DNA from: Cladopsammia gracilis | Lineage: Eukaryota > Cnidaria > Anthozoa > Scleractinia > Dendrophylliidae | Length of the DNA: 64,000 bases | Assembly: GCA_022457155.1 (NCBI GenBank) | Contig: JAJGOT010000202.1 | Coordinates: forward strand, 846,001 to 910,000 | Direction: 5' to 3' | Part shown: positions 12,900 through 22,990 of the stretch, piece by piece | Position numbering within the stretch: the first letter of the stretch is position 1 | Layout of the letters: the number at the start of each line of letters is the position of its first letter | Position numbers and translations under genes: made by a program | Notes under the pieces: generated by a model | Database searches by the model: none | What the model saw: the letters and a program-made list of their open reading frames with translations, nothing else | Told to the model about the DNA's origin: nothing

Positions 12900-13833
12900 T
12901 TGATTTTTTGTGAACTTTTTTACGGTCTATTTAACAAATTGACGTCAGTTTTTTATGCGTCTGTCCTGTTATTGATGATAAAATTCGTCATAACATTGTC
13001 AAAGTGCTGTGGATCCACGAGCCGCAGGCGAGTGGATCCACAGCAAACTTTGACAATGTTATGACGAATTTTATCATCAATAACAGGACAGACGCATAAA
13101 AAACTGACGTCAATTTGTTTTTTACAATAACAGAACGCCAAAACCGATGTTGAAATGAAGGAAGGAAATGCAAGACGCGATCGCCACAAAACCAGAATTT
13201 CATAGCCATAATTCGGAGAAACACGGGCTCGTAAATTAAAAGTTTGAGTAGAGTAAGTCAGAAACACATAGAAAAATTGGAATTTTTAAACTAACCTTTA
13301 TTCCGGTTAAAATTGTTCTCAAATAATCCGTTGAAACACGGTTCAGTTCACCTCCGGTAAAGCTTATTTCAGCGATTCACAGCACTATAATCCTGCTCAC
13401 CGCCAATTTTCAGGTCTGGATTCTCAACAAACATCTTCATCTTTCCGCTTTAAGGTTGTGTTTTAGCTTCTTGAGGTTCATCTCATCTATTTTGGACGAT
13501 TTTCTCATTGAATAATTCTGGATTTGTGAAAGAATTCTCGCCACAAAAAGCGCAGCGCTGACAAGTTTGGAAAAACTTTCGCTGATGGCGTCAGTTTTAT
13601 CGTTTTATGCGTCTGTACTCTTATTGATAATAAAAATTAGCCAATCAGCGCGCGAGAATTCGCACAGTTATTGTAAAATAAAATATACCATGCAGACGGT
13701 CGCGTAATACTGTTTTTGAAAATTGCTAAAATTGGAAGATAACCCGGTCGTCAATCTTAATTCTTGTGCTTCCGACCTTTCACCCTAGTTAAGGTTATCA
13801 TCGGCTTTCTGTTCAGAGGGCGACGCTGTCACG
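12900..13833 (+). repeat. R2 repeat, copy c (3' part, interrupted)
   Basis: TTTTTGTGAACTTTT-TACGGTCTA and ACGGTCGCGTAA...CTTTCACC match 39098-39270. Between these blocks sits the hairpin element (about 12930-13677). At GACGCTGT the copy is broken again by the Penelope-like element starting at 13834. The order of events is therefore R2 first, then the other two. Confidence 0.6.
12930..13677 (+). mobile_element. Hairpin element A
   Basis: A near-perfect palindrome (12935-13118) has arms of about 80 bp around the apex ACGAGCCGCAGGCGAGT (13017-13033). After it comes TTTGTTTTTTACAATAAC and a body of about 450 bp. Then come a third copy of the arm sequence (13588-13640, same orientation as the first) and the tail GCCAATCAGCGCGCGAGAATTC...GTTATTGTAAAA. 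The R2 copy at 39100 gives the empty site. The same layout occurs at 42554-43491 with different arm sequence. Confidence 0.65.
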
Positions 13834-14010
13834 GTTTATGGAGGAAAGAAACAAATAAACTACGCTTTCATCCCGACAAGCCTGTTTCGTGGTTGCCCAC
13901 TCATCAGGGGATTCAATAAGAATATTCTTTACCATCGCTTCTTATATTCAAAATAATTTACATAATAACAATAACAAATCTATGCGGCGCGAAGTTTAAC
14001 AGTTCAGCTG
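13834..14010 (-). repeat. 3' pseudo-LTR of the Penelope-like element
   Basis: It runs from GTTTATGGAGGAAAG to AGTTCAGCTG on the plus strand and repeats at 16241-16417. The last 7 bp overlap the stop codon of the element's frame. It carries the intact-looking ribozyme core. Confidence 0.85.
13870..13913 (-). ncRNA. Hammerhead ribozyme, core intact
   Basis: Read on the minus strand: stem I 5' strand AATCCC; core CTGATGA; stem II GTGG-GCAA-CCAC; core GAAA; a very short stem III (CA/TG) with a 4-nt loop; cleavage triplet GTC; and stem I 3' strand GGGAT. All conserved core bases are present. Penelope-like elements are known to carry such minimal hammerheads with weak stem III, which may act as dimers. 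Activity is not shown by sequence alone. Confidence 0.8.
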
Positions 14011-16130
14011 TTGCGTAGAAGGGCTTTGTTTCTATGGCGGCAAGAAGACACGAGTTCATTACGTTTGTTAAGTGTAGAAAGTTTCGGTCGGCAAATGATT
14101 AGAAATTTTTCCTTTAGGCAGAGGTTGCATCTTTTGCTTGAGCTGTTGTACGGTAAATGCGACGACAGGATGCGCCATGAAATATAGTGTTCAATGTTGT
14201 TGTCTTTGAGAGTCCAGAACTTGCTTAGTTCAGTTGAGTTTCTGTGTTTAGAGTGGCGGAATGATGCGGTGTGGTTTCGGTATCTTGTTTTGAAGTCGTT
14301 TTCCGTGAGTCCGATGTATGTTTCTGTTGTGTTGTTGTCGTTGCGCGTGACTGTAGCTTGGTAGATGACTGATGATTGTAGGCAGTTTCCGTCGAGTGGG
14401 CATGCGTTCTTTTGTCGGCAGTTGCATGTCTTCTTGTCTTGAGTGGTATTAGAGTTAGCTGTGGCGGCGTCGTTGGCTTGCGTGGATGACTTTAGAATCT
14501 GCTTATTATGGTTATCAATTACCTGTTTGGCGTTATTCATGCAGCTGTAACTTATTTTTATTGTGTTGCGGTTGAAGATTTTTCGGAGCTTGTGATCTTT
14601 AGGGAAGTGCTTGTCTATTAGGGCGAGGAACTTGTATCCGATGTTGGTGCTGGTGTTTTTGCTAAATGGAGGGTTATACCAGATGATGTTGTTGCGTTGT
14701 CTGTTTTTCCGTCTGTTTGTTGTTGGAGGTTCATACTGTAGCGTGTATTGGTAGCCGCTTTCGTCGAGTTTTTTCTGGTATGGAGGGATGGCTTGGTCAA
14801 AGGATGCTTTGTCGGAAGATAGGGATGAAAGGCGTTTGTTGATGCCGGCGGGAATGTTCTTTGCAGTGATGGGCGGGTGATTGCTCTCGCGGTGGACGTA
14901 TTGAAGTTTAGTGTTCGGTTTAGTGAAGGGCTGATAGGTGCTTTGGTTGAGGTTAAATGTGACGTCTAGAAAGTTAATGATTTGTTTGTTAGCTTCTATG
15001 GTGATGCGTAGTCCGTTATTATTAAAGATGCGGCATATTTCTTTCTTGGTGTTCTCTGTGTCTCTGGGTGAAGCGTTAGTAATGGCTAGTCCGTCGTCTC
15101 GGTAAAGTCCTACGTTAATATTCAGGTGCTGGAGTTGAGATAGGAGGAAGCTTCCCACGAGTTCGCATGTTTCGGCGCCGTCGAAGCTTCCCATGGTGAC
15201 GTCGAATGTCGTGTTGCCTTTCTTTTGCCAGGGTTGGTTCTTGTGGATTAGGATGGAGCTTTGAGCGTAGATTATGATGTTTCTTTCGTCGGCGGTGATG
15301 TTATCGTAGTTAGAGGCGAAGTCGAGTGCTTTGTTAAGGAGGTCTTGGCTGATGGATGGGTAGAACTCTTCAATGTCGAAGCAGATGAAGCTGGAGCGTT
15401 GTTGACTTTGAACAGATTTGAACCAGTTAATTACGGATGCGGTGTTTTTCCATTGGTTGAAGTTGCATGTTTTTGTAATGTTGCTGTTAATACGGTCGAG
15501 GATGTCTTTGCTGACTTTGCCTATCTCGGATTTCGTGGGGTTGAGTAGTCTGCAAGTCGGTTTGTTTGCGAAGTTTGGCTTGTGATCTTTAAGTGTTATG
15601 AATGCGTTTTTGTTAGCTGTAGCGTCCACTCTGTCGTCGATTCCTAGTTTTGTCGCGATGTCTTTGTTTTGTTTATGGATGGCTTGTGTGGCCACAGGTT
15701 GCGCTTTCTTGTAAGACTTCGTGATGTTCTTTTCTAGTAGGTCGTTGTACTTGGAGGGCTCTAGTTTGTAAAAGTTCGTAGTTTTGTCGGCGGCGATTAG
15801 TAGCTTGGGCTCCGTTTTGATGGAGTCGGTGTCTTCTTTTAGCTTGTTAAGGAAGGGGTTGTCAACTTGCTTGAATTTTACGGACTGGATCATCTTTAGC
15901 ATGTCGTCTTCGAAATCTTTAAGCTCTTCAATGGGAGGTGGGTTCTTGGTAGATTTGAAGCCGTAGGTTTCTTTTGAGCACGATGTTGTGTCGGGGTCGA
16001 GAAAGAAGTGGGCTTTCCAGCGCATTCTACGGAGAAACTGTTCGGTCTTTTCGATGAGTCGTTGTAGGTAGTCGTTGCGTGATGGTAAAGGAATATTCTT
16101 CGTCGAGTAGCTGAGGTTGAATTTTTCCAT
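14004..16130 (-). CDS. Penelope-like reverse transcriptase with GIY-YIG endonuclease
   Basis: A single open frame of 708 residues; an in-frame TAA lies 9 bp upstream of the ATG, so the start is well bounded. Residues 1-160 are a charged N-terminal region. The reverse transcriptase spans about 110-400. [10 protein letters not shown] (178-187) is a conserved upstream block, FDIEEFYPSI (251-260) is motif A with the first catalytic Asp, MGSFDGAE (313-320) falls in the motif B region, and YRDD (343-346) is the catalytic motif C. A Cys cluster (C569, C571, C577, C583) precedes the GIY-YIG nuclease, where YQA (590-592) and YIG (605-607) frame the active site. It continues with R615, H620, E634 and N689. 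The enzyme would nick and copy RNA at the target. Against the second copy it has lost one residue at K637-W639 (FW for YIW). No frameshift or stop is present. Confidence 0.9.
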   Translation of the reverse strand: MEKFNLSYSTKNIPLPSRNDYLQRLIEKTEQFLRRMRWKAHFFLDPDTTSCSKETYGFKSTKNPPPIEELKDFEDDMLKMIQSVKFKQVDNPFLNKLKEDTDSIKTEPKLLIAADKTTNFYKLEPSKYNDLLEKNITKSYKKAQPVATQAIHKQNKDIATKLGIDDRVDATANKNAFITLKDHKPNFANKPTCRLLNPTKSEIGKVSKDILDRINSNITKTCNFNQWKNTASVINWFKSVQSQQRSSFICFDIEEFYPSISQDLLNKALDFASNYDNITADERNIIIYAQSSILIHKNQPWQKKGNTTFDVTMGSFDGAETCELVGSFLLSQLQHLNINVGLYRDDGLAITNASPRDTENTKKEICRIFNNNGLRITIEANKQIINFLDVTFNLNQSTYQPFTKPNTKLQYVHRESNHPPITAKNIPAGINKRLSSLSSDKASFDQAIPPYQKKLDESGYQYTLQYEPPTTNRRKNRQRNNIIWYNPPFSKNTSTNIGYKFLALIDKHFPKDHKLRKIFNRNTIKISYSCMNNAKQVIDNHNKQILKSSTQANDAATANSNTTQDKKTCNCRQKNACPLDGNCLQSSVIYQATVTRNDNNTTETYIGLTENDFKTRYRNHTASFRHSKHRNSTELSKFWTLKDNNIEHYISWRILSSHLPYNSSSKRCNLCLKEKFLIICRPKLSTLNKRNELVSSCRHRNKALLRNS

Positions 16131-16240
16131 TGCGAATTATCTTGCAGTGCTCGACAAGCCTAAACTTGGAGCGGGTATAAAGTGTAGAACTGGATATTCG
16201 TAAAACAGTGCTCAATACATTAATGTAGAGCGAAGTATAT

Positions 16241-16417
16241 GTTTATGGAGGAAAGAAACAAATAAACTACGCTTTCATCCCGACAAGCCTGTTTCGTGGT
16301 TGCCCACCCATCAGGGGATTCGATAAGAATATTCTTTACCATCGCTTCTTATATTCAAAATAATTTACATAATAACAATAGCAAATCTATGCGGCGCGAA
16401 GTTTAACAGTTCAGCTG
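16241..16417 (-). repeat. 5' pseudo-LTR of the Penelope-like element
   Basis: A direct copy of 13834-14010 with about three substitutions over 177 bp. One substitution changes the hammerhead core. It ends at CAGCTG against a TATATA run. Confidence 0.85.
16277..16320 (-). ncRNA. Hammerhead ribozyme with a core substitution
   Basis: Same fold as the copy at 13870-13913, but the core reads CTGATGG instead of CTGATGA, changing the invariant A9 position. Stem II, GAAA and the GTC cleavage site are unchanged. A9 is needed for efficient cleavage, so this copy is probably weak or inactive. Confidence 0.7.
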
Positions 16418-16441
16418 TATATATATATATATATATATATC
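16418..16441. repeat. TA microsatellite
   Basis: An alternating TA run directly abuts the 5' pseudo-LTR of the Penelope-like element. Confidence 0.9.
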
Positions 16442-16699
16442 AGTTAGTACACGCGCTATGATTGGTCGATTTTCCGGTCCGTATTTTACAGCACGGACAG
16501 CAAAATTTGACAGTCCCAGCATCGGCCTAGCATCTGCTTAAAAAAGTTGTTTTCTACATTAAAAATTATCCAAAGAAACGTTTTGAGCTAAATGAGTTAA
16601 CATGTCATGTTACAGAAACTCTCTTCAATGAAATTAAGCTTTAACTTTAGCGCGCTGGCCATAAATCGAGGGAAAAAACTCTGTCCGTAACTTACGACC

Positions 16700-18790
16700 A
16701 GATAACACTATTTCTCGGCTTTTCGTCTGCGAGTTTTCCAATCTGATTTTCTTGAATCTGAATCTCTTGCCTTAACACAGTAAACATTGCAGACATATTT
16801 TCGGCGTTCACGGCTTTCGTGGTTGCACTGTAATTTCAAAAAGATTTATGCTATCCTTAGGGTGAATATTCAAGTCAAAGCTATTATGAATTCGCTTTTT
16901 TTACGGTTATTTATTCTGTTGTACAAGCGTGGCTTATATCTGAAAGGCACAACAATGGCCTCATAATGAAAGAGTATTGTTAACTGAACAAAAACTCAGA
17001 CGTGTTTTGAAAAAAAAAAGTCATAAAAATAAGATAATAGCGTTTCGTGTCTGTAACTTGGTCTGACTGCAGATTACAATTTCTCGCTTTTGGTCTCCTG
17101 ATTTTCCAATCTGAATCTGATTCTCTTGCCGTAACACAATAAACACTGCAGACATATTTTCGGCGTTTACGGCTTTCGTGGTCGCACTGTAATTTCAAAA
17201 GGATTTATGCTATCAACCTGGCGTTTAGCATAAAAACTACTCTTACTAAAGCGCTATCCATTCTTTCACGCAATTTCTGAAGGCCCGACAACGGCGTCAT
17301 AATAAAAGAGTATTGTTAACTGAATGACACGTGTTATAAATAGATTATGAAAAGTTCAGTTTGGATTTGGGAAGTGTTACTTTAGTAAAAGATATAATGT
17401 TATACTTATTATGAGTTCGCTTTTGTATACGGATCTTTATTCTGTTCAGTGTACACAGGTTGCTAAAATCCATATTGGAAGTCTGGCTAAAAGTGTTAAA
17501 TTAAATCAAGTAAAACGATGAAGCCGGGTGTTGGTCGGAATAGTGTGCCTTCTTTATATGTTTGCCAGTTGACTGAAAAATATTTGAGTCGTGAGATGAT
17601 CCGATTCACTGGCCTGGGTCGAATGAATCACGGAGGTGAATATCATGCAGTTGACTTGGTCAGTTTAACAATTAATTTTACTTCATCGTTTTATATTTCT
17701 TTCTCGATTAAGTGGTGTTGCTTTGATGAAAGCAAAAACTGAACTCAAATGCAAATGTATATTTATTATTCACACAGTGTCTACATGGCTATCTCTGAAA
17801 GCGTTTTCATCTTGCTGTATCTTCACAGTTCCTAACTAATCTAGTTTATTCGAGTTTTACTCGTCCGACTTACATGCGTGAGTCATCAACGAATCATAAA
17901 TTGATAGTTGTGTTTGTGGCCGGACTTTCTTCAGACACCTCCGGTTAAAAATATATATTTGCGAGCTGATTCCAACTTTTTCAAGTAAAGTATATGTACG
18001 TACATGCATAAGAACTCAAAGCCAGAGTAAAATGTAAACTTTATCTGTATTTACAAAGTAAATATCATGATTAATAAAGATATTGAGATGCTCTTGTTGT
18101 CGGACTAAGAAATTGTAATCTGTTAAACCGAGTTACAGACTATTATTGCATTTTTACTGCAGGCGTTTGTTTGATGTTTATTTGATTTTTGAGTTAGAAA
18201 CTGCGAAGAAAAGTAAACTGGAAGTGTTTTCAGAAATATAATAGCCGTTCAGAAATTGTTTGAATAGATTTGCATCTGCTTGTTTACGCGTTTACAATGC
18301 AACATGCTTCATTTTCTGCTTTTATAGAAACAAAGGTAATTTAGCGGGAAAAGATACAAAATGAAGAAGTAAAATTGATGGTTTGCGACTGATATATACA
18401 GCTACAACAGCTTGGAGGATCACCCAAGCGATTTGTTTAAGCCAGCTGAGAGAACAGCGCGCGAATGAAATATTTTAACTGGACGAAAAGGTAAAAGATG
18501 AAAGGTACGAGAACGGCACGTGTAATAAATTGATTACGAGAAGTTCAGTTTGGATTAAAGGCAGTTTTTCTTTGGTAAAAGTTATGTTCTTCTACATATG
18601 TACCTACTTTCAAATCTGTAAATTACATGTCCTTAAGATTGAACATTCAAAAGAAAGCTATATGAATTCGCTTTTTTATACGGATCTTTATTCTGTTGTA
18701 CAAGGGTGTCTAAAATAGTTGACGTAGCAAATACAATGCGCAACTACTCAAATAAAGTAAAACGAAGACGCCGGTGTCGACGCCTTTAGA
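16700..18790. repeat. Local imperfect duplications
   Basis: TTTTCGGCGTTCACGGCTTT at about 16799 recurs near 17158 with the flanking Cys/Arg-rich frame. GAAAAGTTCAGTTTGGATT near 17348 recurs at 18539. CGCTTTT-TACGG..TTTATTCTGTT occurs near 16890, 17420 and 18670. The segment has been duplicated at least twice, 0.35-1.3 kb apart. I see no recognised protein in it. Confidence 0.5.
18687..18692 (-). promoter_or_regulatory. Candidate poly(A) signal of the opsin gene
   Basis: AATAAA on the minus strand lies about 95 bp after the opsin stop codon. It is the nearest canonical hexamer downstream. Confidence 0.4.
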
Positions 18791-19745
18791 GAGCAAATGG
18801 TTGAGAGTGCGATGGTATAACAGCTGGACCGTCCATGTGGTTTGGAACTACGCGAATTATATGTCGCCGAAACCTTTGAAAATGAATGGCATACAGAATT
18901 GGATTGAACAAAAATGAGGTTTTCGCAAATACACTACATGCACTGGTTGCAACAGCATTTACCTTTTTCCCTACTACAACTACAAGCAGTGACACCACAG
19001 CATAAGGGAACCACGATAGTATAAAGGCAGCTACGATAATTAAAAAGTACATTGCCGATTTGTGGTGCCTTTTCATAAGAGCCTGTGTCATGGTCATCGC
19101 CACATTTCCACCCATTTGGGACTGAGCGTTCTGAACAATATTCTTAGAAACCAAGTGAATCTTGTAATAGCAAAACGTAATGACACCCACGGGCAAAAAG
19201 AAACAAGCAATAAAAACAACTCCAAAATACGCTTTATCACCTGGTAGCGAGGAATCCCATTTAATTGAACATGTTGCGTTTGTTCCTTCAAGGCCATATC
19301 TGGACCACCCCAATAAAGGTGGTAGGCTGAAGATCAACGAGTAAATCCAAGCGGCCAAGATTGTCAGAAGTATTTGTTTGCTGCTGAAATAGAACTGTCT
19401 GGATAAAGATCGGCTGATGGTCAAATACTTTCCAGCCGAAATGATGGCCAAGTGTGTTATAGAGACAAGTGCAAATAGAAATATCATGAAGGCATGAGCC
19501 TTGCACCCAGCCATAGCATATGGCCATCCCTTCTGGAAATGTGCTGCGATGGAAAACGGAAGGGCTATCGAGCAAGAAAGAAAATCACTCACCGCGATGC
19601 TAAGGATGAGAAAGCTGGATGATGAGAGGCGCGTGATATTCTTACCAATGGTAAGAATCACTAAGACGTTGAGCAATATTCCAAATGAACAAATGACAAA
19701 CTCGAAGACCACGAAGACTGTGTTCCAGCTTTCTGTCGTTCCCAT
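18786..19745 (-). CDS. Opsin (anthozoan-type, intronless)
   Basis: A 319-residue class A GPCR in one exon. Seven hydrophobic segments are visible: N26 in TM1, D54 in TM2, SWFPY (244-248) in TM6 and NPILY (281-285) in TM7. K275 lies six residues before the NPxxY Asn, exactly where the retinal Schiff-base lysine sits, so this is an opsin. C81 and C159 can form the usual disulfide. Aligned on C81, position 113 (bovine numbering) is His84, while the ancestral counterion Glu181 is kept as E153. The E/DRY triplet at the end of TM3 is G105-K106-Y107. The tail is short (about 24 residues) with no obvious palmitoylation Cys. It would sense light at the plasma membrane through a G protein; the partner cannot be read from sequence. 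The subclass is inferred from the odd TM3 triplet. Confidence 0.88.
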   Translation of the reverse strand: MGTTESWNTVFVVFEFVICSFGILLNVLVILTIGKNITRLSSSSFLILSIAVSDFLSCSIALPFSIAAHFQKGWPYAMAGCKAHAFMIFLFALVSITHLAIISAGKYLTISRSLSRQFYFSSKQILLTILAAWIYSLIFSLPPLLGWSRYGLEGTNATCSIKWDSSLPGDKAYFGVVFIACFFLPVGVITFCYYKIHLVSKNIVQNAQSQMGGNVAMTMTQALMKRHHKSAMYFLIIVAAFILSWFPYAVVSLLVVVVGKKVNAVATSACSVFAKTSFLFNPILYAIHFQRFRRHIIRVVPNHMDGPAVIPSHSQPFAL

Positions 19746-19940
19746 GGTTCACAGTGTTTGTTTGATTATTTTTCGTGGTTGAAAAAAAGTCTTGTGAAAT
19801 CGTACTAGCGGACTTTGATATGTTTACAAAAGTCTGAATGTTAATCTTCAAGTTTAGATGCTTTTGACACTAAAAGTGTTTAATCGAGGAGAACAGAGAT
19901 CTTCAACAACCTACCAAAGCAATAGCTCAGTCGTATTTTT

Positions 19941-19946
19941 TTTATA
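19941..19946 (-). promoter_or_regulatory. Candidate TATA box of the opsin gene
   Basis: TATAAA followed by more A on the minus strand lies about 196 bp upstream of the opsin ATG. It would imply a 5' UTR of roughly 165 nt with no intron needed. Confidence 0.4.
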
Positions 19947-19949
19947 GCC

Positions 19950-20880
19950 TAGTGGTTTCCCCTAATGGCATTATGTCACGTGCGTTTGCGTCCGTTCGCC
20001 AACCCAATCAAATTGTTTCCTTTCAGTTTGTTTGCTGCTTTTTTGGTTGTGCTTACGCGTAATCATTTCAAGGTCGTACGTAAATCGCTCTTTATGAAAA
20101 TCGCCTCCTTGTGGCGTAACTTTAAACACCAAACCACGCACTCAGTTCCTTAATCCTTGATTACACGTGCCCTATAACGAAGCAACATTTGCTAATACGT
20201 GCATGAAGTTGTCTGGATTTTCAATTAACTGAAAAAGGGCAACTTTTATTCTTCACGGCAGTGAATTAAAGCTGTTTATGTATAGCTCACTTAGCTTGCG
20301 TGCCAACATTACTTACAGTGAGTAATACATCGATACATCGACTTTCGAAATTTGATTGCAACTCTAGATTTATTCTATTACGTTTTTTATTTAATTATTT
20401 TTCGTAAACAAAGTTTAACGCAACTTTGCTCCAAATTCGTGAATGACACTGGAAATTTTTATACAGACGATTTAATAATGAAGCAATTTTTAAGTTGCCG
20501 GCGACTACCTTCAAACTCACAAATTAATGGCTCAAAATATATCCGTTTGATATATTTCGGTTTATTCAGTCACACGGAACTGAAATTTCGTTTTCACCGC
20601 ACATTTAAGTTTATATTGCTCAATCGATCAAATAAAGCTGTGGAATCGGAAACGCCTTGAAAGCAGCATTTATGCGTTTTGGCACTGCTTAACGAACTTA
20701 AAAAGTTAAAAAGATAGGCATAGAAAAATAACTTTTACGCGTTTGAGTTTTTATTATCAACCACTGATATCAAGTTTGAGTTTTTAATATCAACCACTGA
20801 TATCAAGTTTACAAAATCTAAATTTATGATTTCACGTAAGTGCTTATAGCCAAACACGTGCACATCAAGCGAAAAAAAAA
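19950..20880. other. No gene seen upstream of the opsin
   Basis: A short tandem duplication (TTTGAGTTTTTAWTATCAACCACTGATATCAAG at about 20743 and 20775) is the only structure noted. No coding exon recognised. Confidence 0.4.
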
Positions 20881-21537
20881 AATGCAGTTATCGAGCACTA
20901 GAAAAATGGTAATAAACTTCATTGCATTAGACATCGAGTTTGATCATGAACGCAAACATTTCTCATGTACAGTTTAAGTGCGAAGTTCAGGAAGAAAATT
21001 GAGACAAATGGTTCCTCAAGCCAAAAAAAATTTAGTTTGAGGAAACTAAATACATCGCCACGCGTACTTAAAATGAATTACGATCAATCTGACTAAATAT
21101 AATGGGTGTTGACGTAAAACACCAAAGGACAAAGGGCGTTCGCGCGACATCCTTTGCTTCCGGATGCGATAAGAGGCGGCTGTATTCGCAGATTAATGCA
21201 TGTGTACCTTTATTGTTGCATAACTTCGTCTTTCATGTGTTTTGATAATACGTTTACGTATTAATTCCCGCCTTCGCTCAAGACTACATTTCAGTCAGTC
21301 TTCTTGATCTTGAACACGAATATTTCCACCTTTGGTACCTGTACTAAAAAGGCTGTAAGAGAAAAATATTTTTTTTAACATGTTTTTTTGTTAATTTCAC
21401 GATCGGCTACAATAATACATGTAAGGGTGGCCTTTGCCTGGCCAAATGGTTCCAGAAACAAAATTAATTTGAGGAAATTTAATGCATCACCACACGTACC
21501 TGAAATTAATCTTTATATCAATCTGACTAAATAAATA

Positions 21538-21768
21538 ATGGATGTTGACGTGGAAAATGTCCACAGACAAGCCCGTGTTTTTTATTATTTTGTCATTTTT
21601 AGCATTTTGCATTTTGCACGTTGCGGAGGACAGAAAATGTTCTTAAGTTCGGAACATGTCAGTCGCAATGGTTTCCTAACTTCGTTTGCGCAAACGTGGG
21701 CTAATATTTTGATGGATGTATTCAAGTTTACCCAGGCTGGATTTAAAAACCCACTTGGTAAATGCTGA
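21538..21768 (+). other. R1 unit 4 open frame
   Basis: 76 codons, starting MDVDVENVHRQ, with a hydrophobic stretch then FLTSFAQTWANILMDVF and ending FKNPLGKC before a stop. It has the same landmarks as the frames in units 1, 2 and 5. No domain recognised. Confidence 0.25.
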
Positions 21769-22917
21769 TTGTGGGCCGGGAAATAAATGTGCTCCCGTTC
21801 GAAGTTGTAGTCATAATTGTTGTATAACTTCCGTGAACATGCACGTTTGCTTAAATTTGGATGTATATATTTCCGCCCTTTTTTCTACATGAAAAAAAAA
21901 ACCACCCTGTTCAGTCTTTGAACTTCAAGAAAACTACAGTTGCATAGCGCTCATCTGTTTTCGTCTTCACTGTTGTTGACTGTGTGATGCAGGGTCTGGG
22001 GAATGAAAAGTTTGTGACCAAACTGATGAAAAAAATAAATACATCGATCGACAGAAATTGGTCTGTATATTCTTAATTATATCTGGAAGCAATTCACGGT
22101 TTTGTTCATTACTATACAGCCACACGCAGACGTTCGTGACTCATAAAAAAAAATATATCCACCGTTTTTGCTCGCCAGGGTAAAGTTCCCCGAGGGTTTT
22201 TGAAAGGAGCTAAATATTTAATATCTATTTAAATATAAATCCAAAAAAAAAACTTCTATTGTTTTCAAAGAATCAAAACAACAAAAGATGAAACGTCTAG
22301 CGATATCTTTCAGGAAAAGTATGTCGTCGGTAACAACGTTTCAGAAAGAATCGGTTCATTAACATTAAAATGTGTATCATTTGCCGGTAAATGATACACT
22401 ATTCTAGATCAAATCTCTTTGATTTCTATACCCTATCCCAGTGATATATACCCATATAGCTTATATATGAGAGTTCACTTCGCCCTCCCCCAGGGGTTGT
22501 CAGGCGTATATCCTGACACGGCTTGACCCATATGTCAGAGAACCTGGCTTTTCGTCAAGCACGAGGGACTTATCCTTCATGACAGGAGGTTCAGTTTTTA
22601 AGCGGTCAAGAAACAGTCTTCTAGAAACATGGCCTATTATCTTTCGAATTTGGTTGAGGTGCTTTTTAGGGTTTACGATTCGTGATTTAATTGGTACCAC
22701 CGAGGATGTTTGCATAAAATATGACCATATACGGTCAGAGGTATTCTGATACCTTTTAGGGATTAAGCCAGAAAAACATGCTGACGACGGTAGAGTCTAC
22801 TGTCTATAGCTAAGAAGGACGTCGGACACCTTATTAAGAATTATACAACGTAATGTCGGCACTTCGAATTTTATTTTCAATAAATTTTTAAGTGTAAAAA
22901 AGAAAATCTAAAATCCC

Positions 22918-22990
22918 CACTCAGGATTGAACCTGTGACCTCAGCTAGGCTTAGACTTACATAGCCTACCGTACCACTGTACCACCTAGC
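22918..22990 (-). repeat. tRNA-derived SINE-like sequence
   Basis: Read on the minus strand it has an A-box-like GGTGGTACAGTGG, a B-box-like AGGTTCAATCCT, and a tail GAGTGGGGATTTTAGATTTTC running into AT-rich DNA. Spacing fits a tRNA-type RNA polymerase III promoter. The acceptor stem does not close well, so it is a SINE head or tRNA relic rather than a tRNA gene. Confidence 0.5.

Larger units (their letters stand above)
13834..16417 (-). mobile_element. Penelope-like retroelement with pseudo-LTRs
   Basis: Direct repeats of 177 bp (13834-14010 and 16241-16417) flank one long minus-strand frame. They differ at about three positions and each contains a hammerhead-ribozyme motif. Direct pseudo-LTRs with hammerheads, plus a reverse transcriptase joined to a C-terminal GIY-YIG nuclease, define Penelope-like elements. 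The 5' side abuts a TA run (16418-16441). The open frame and near-identical repeats suggest recent insertion; it landed in an R2 copy. Confidence 0.9.

Noticed and set aside
15261..15966. Plus-strand ORFs opposite the Penelope-like frame
   Set aside because: They are antisense shadows of the reverse transcriptase coding sequence, without their own domain signal.
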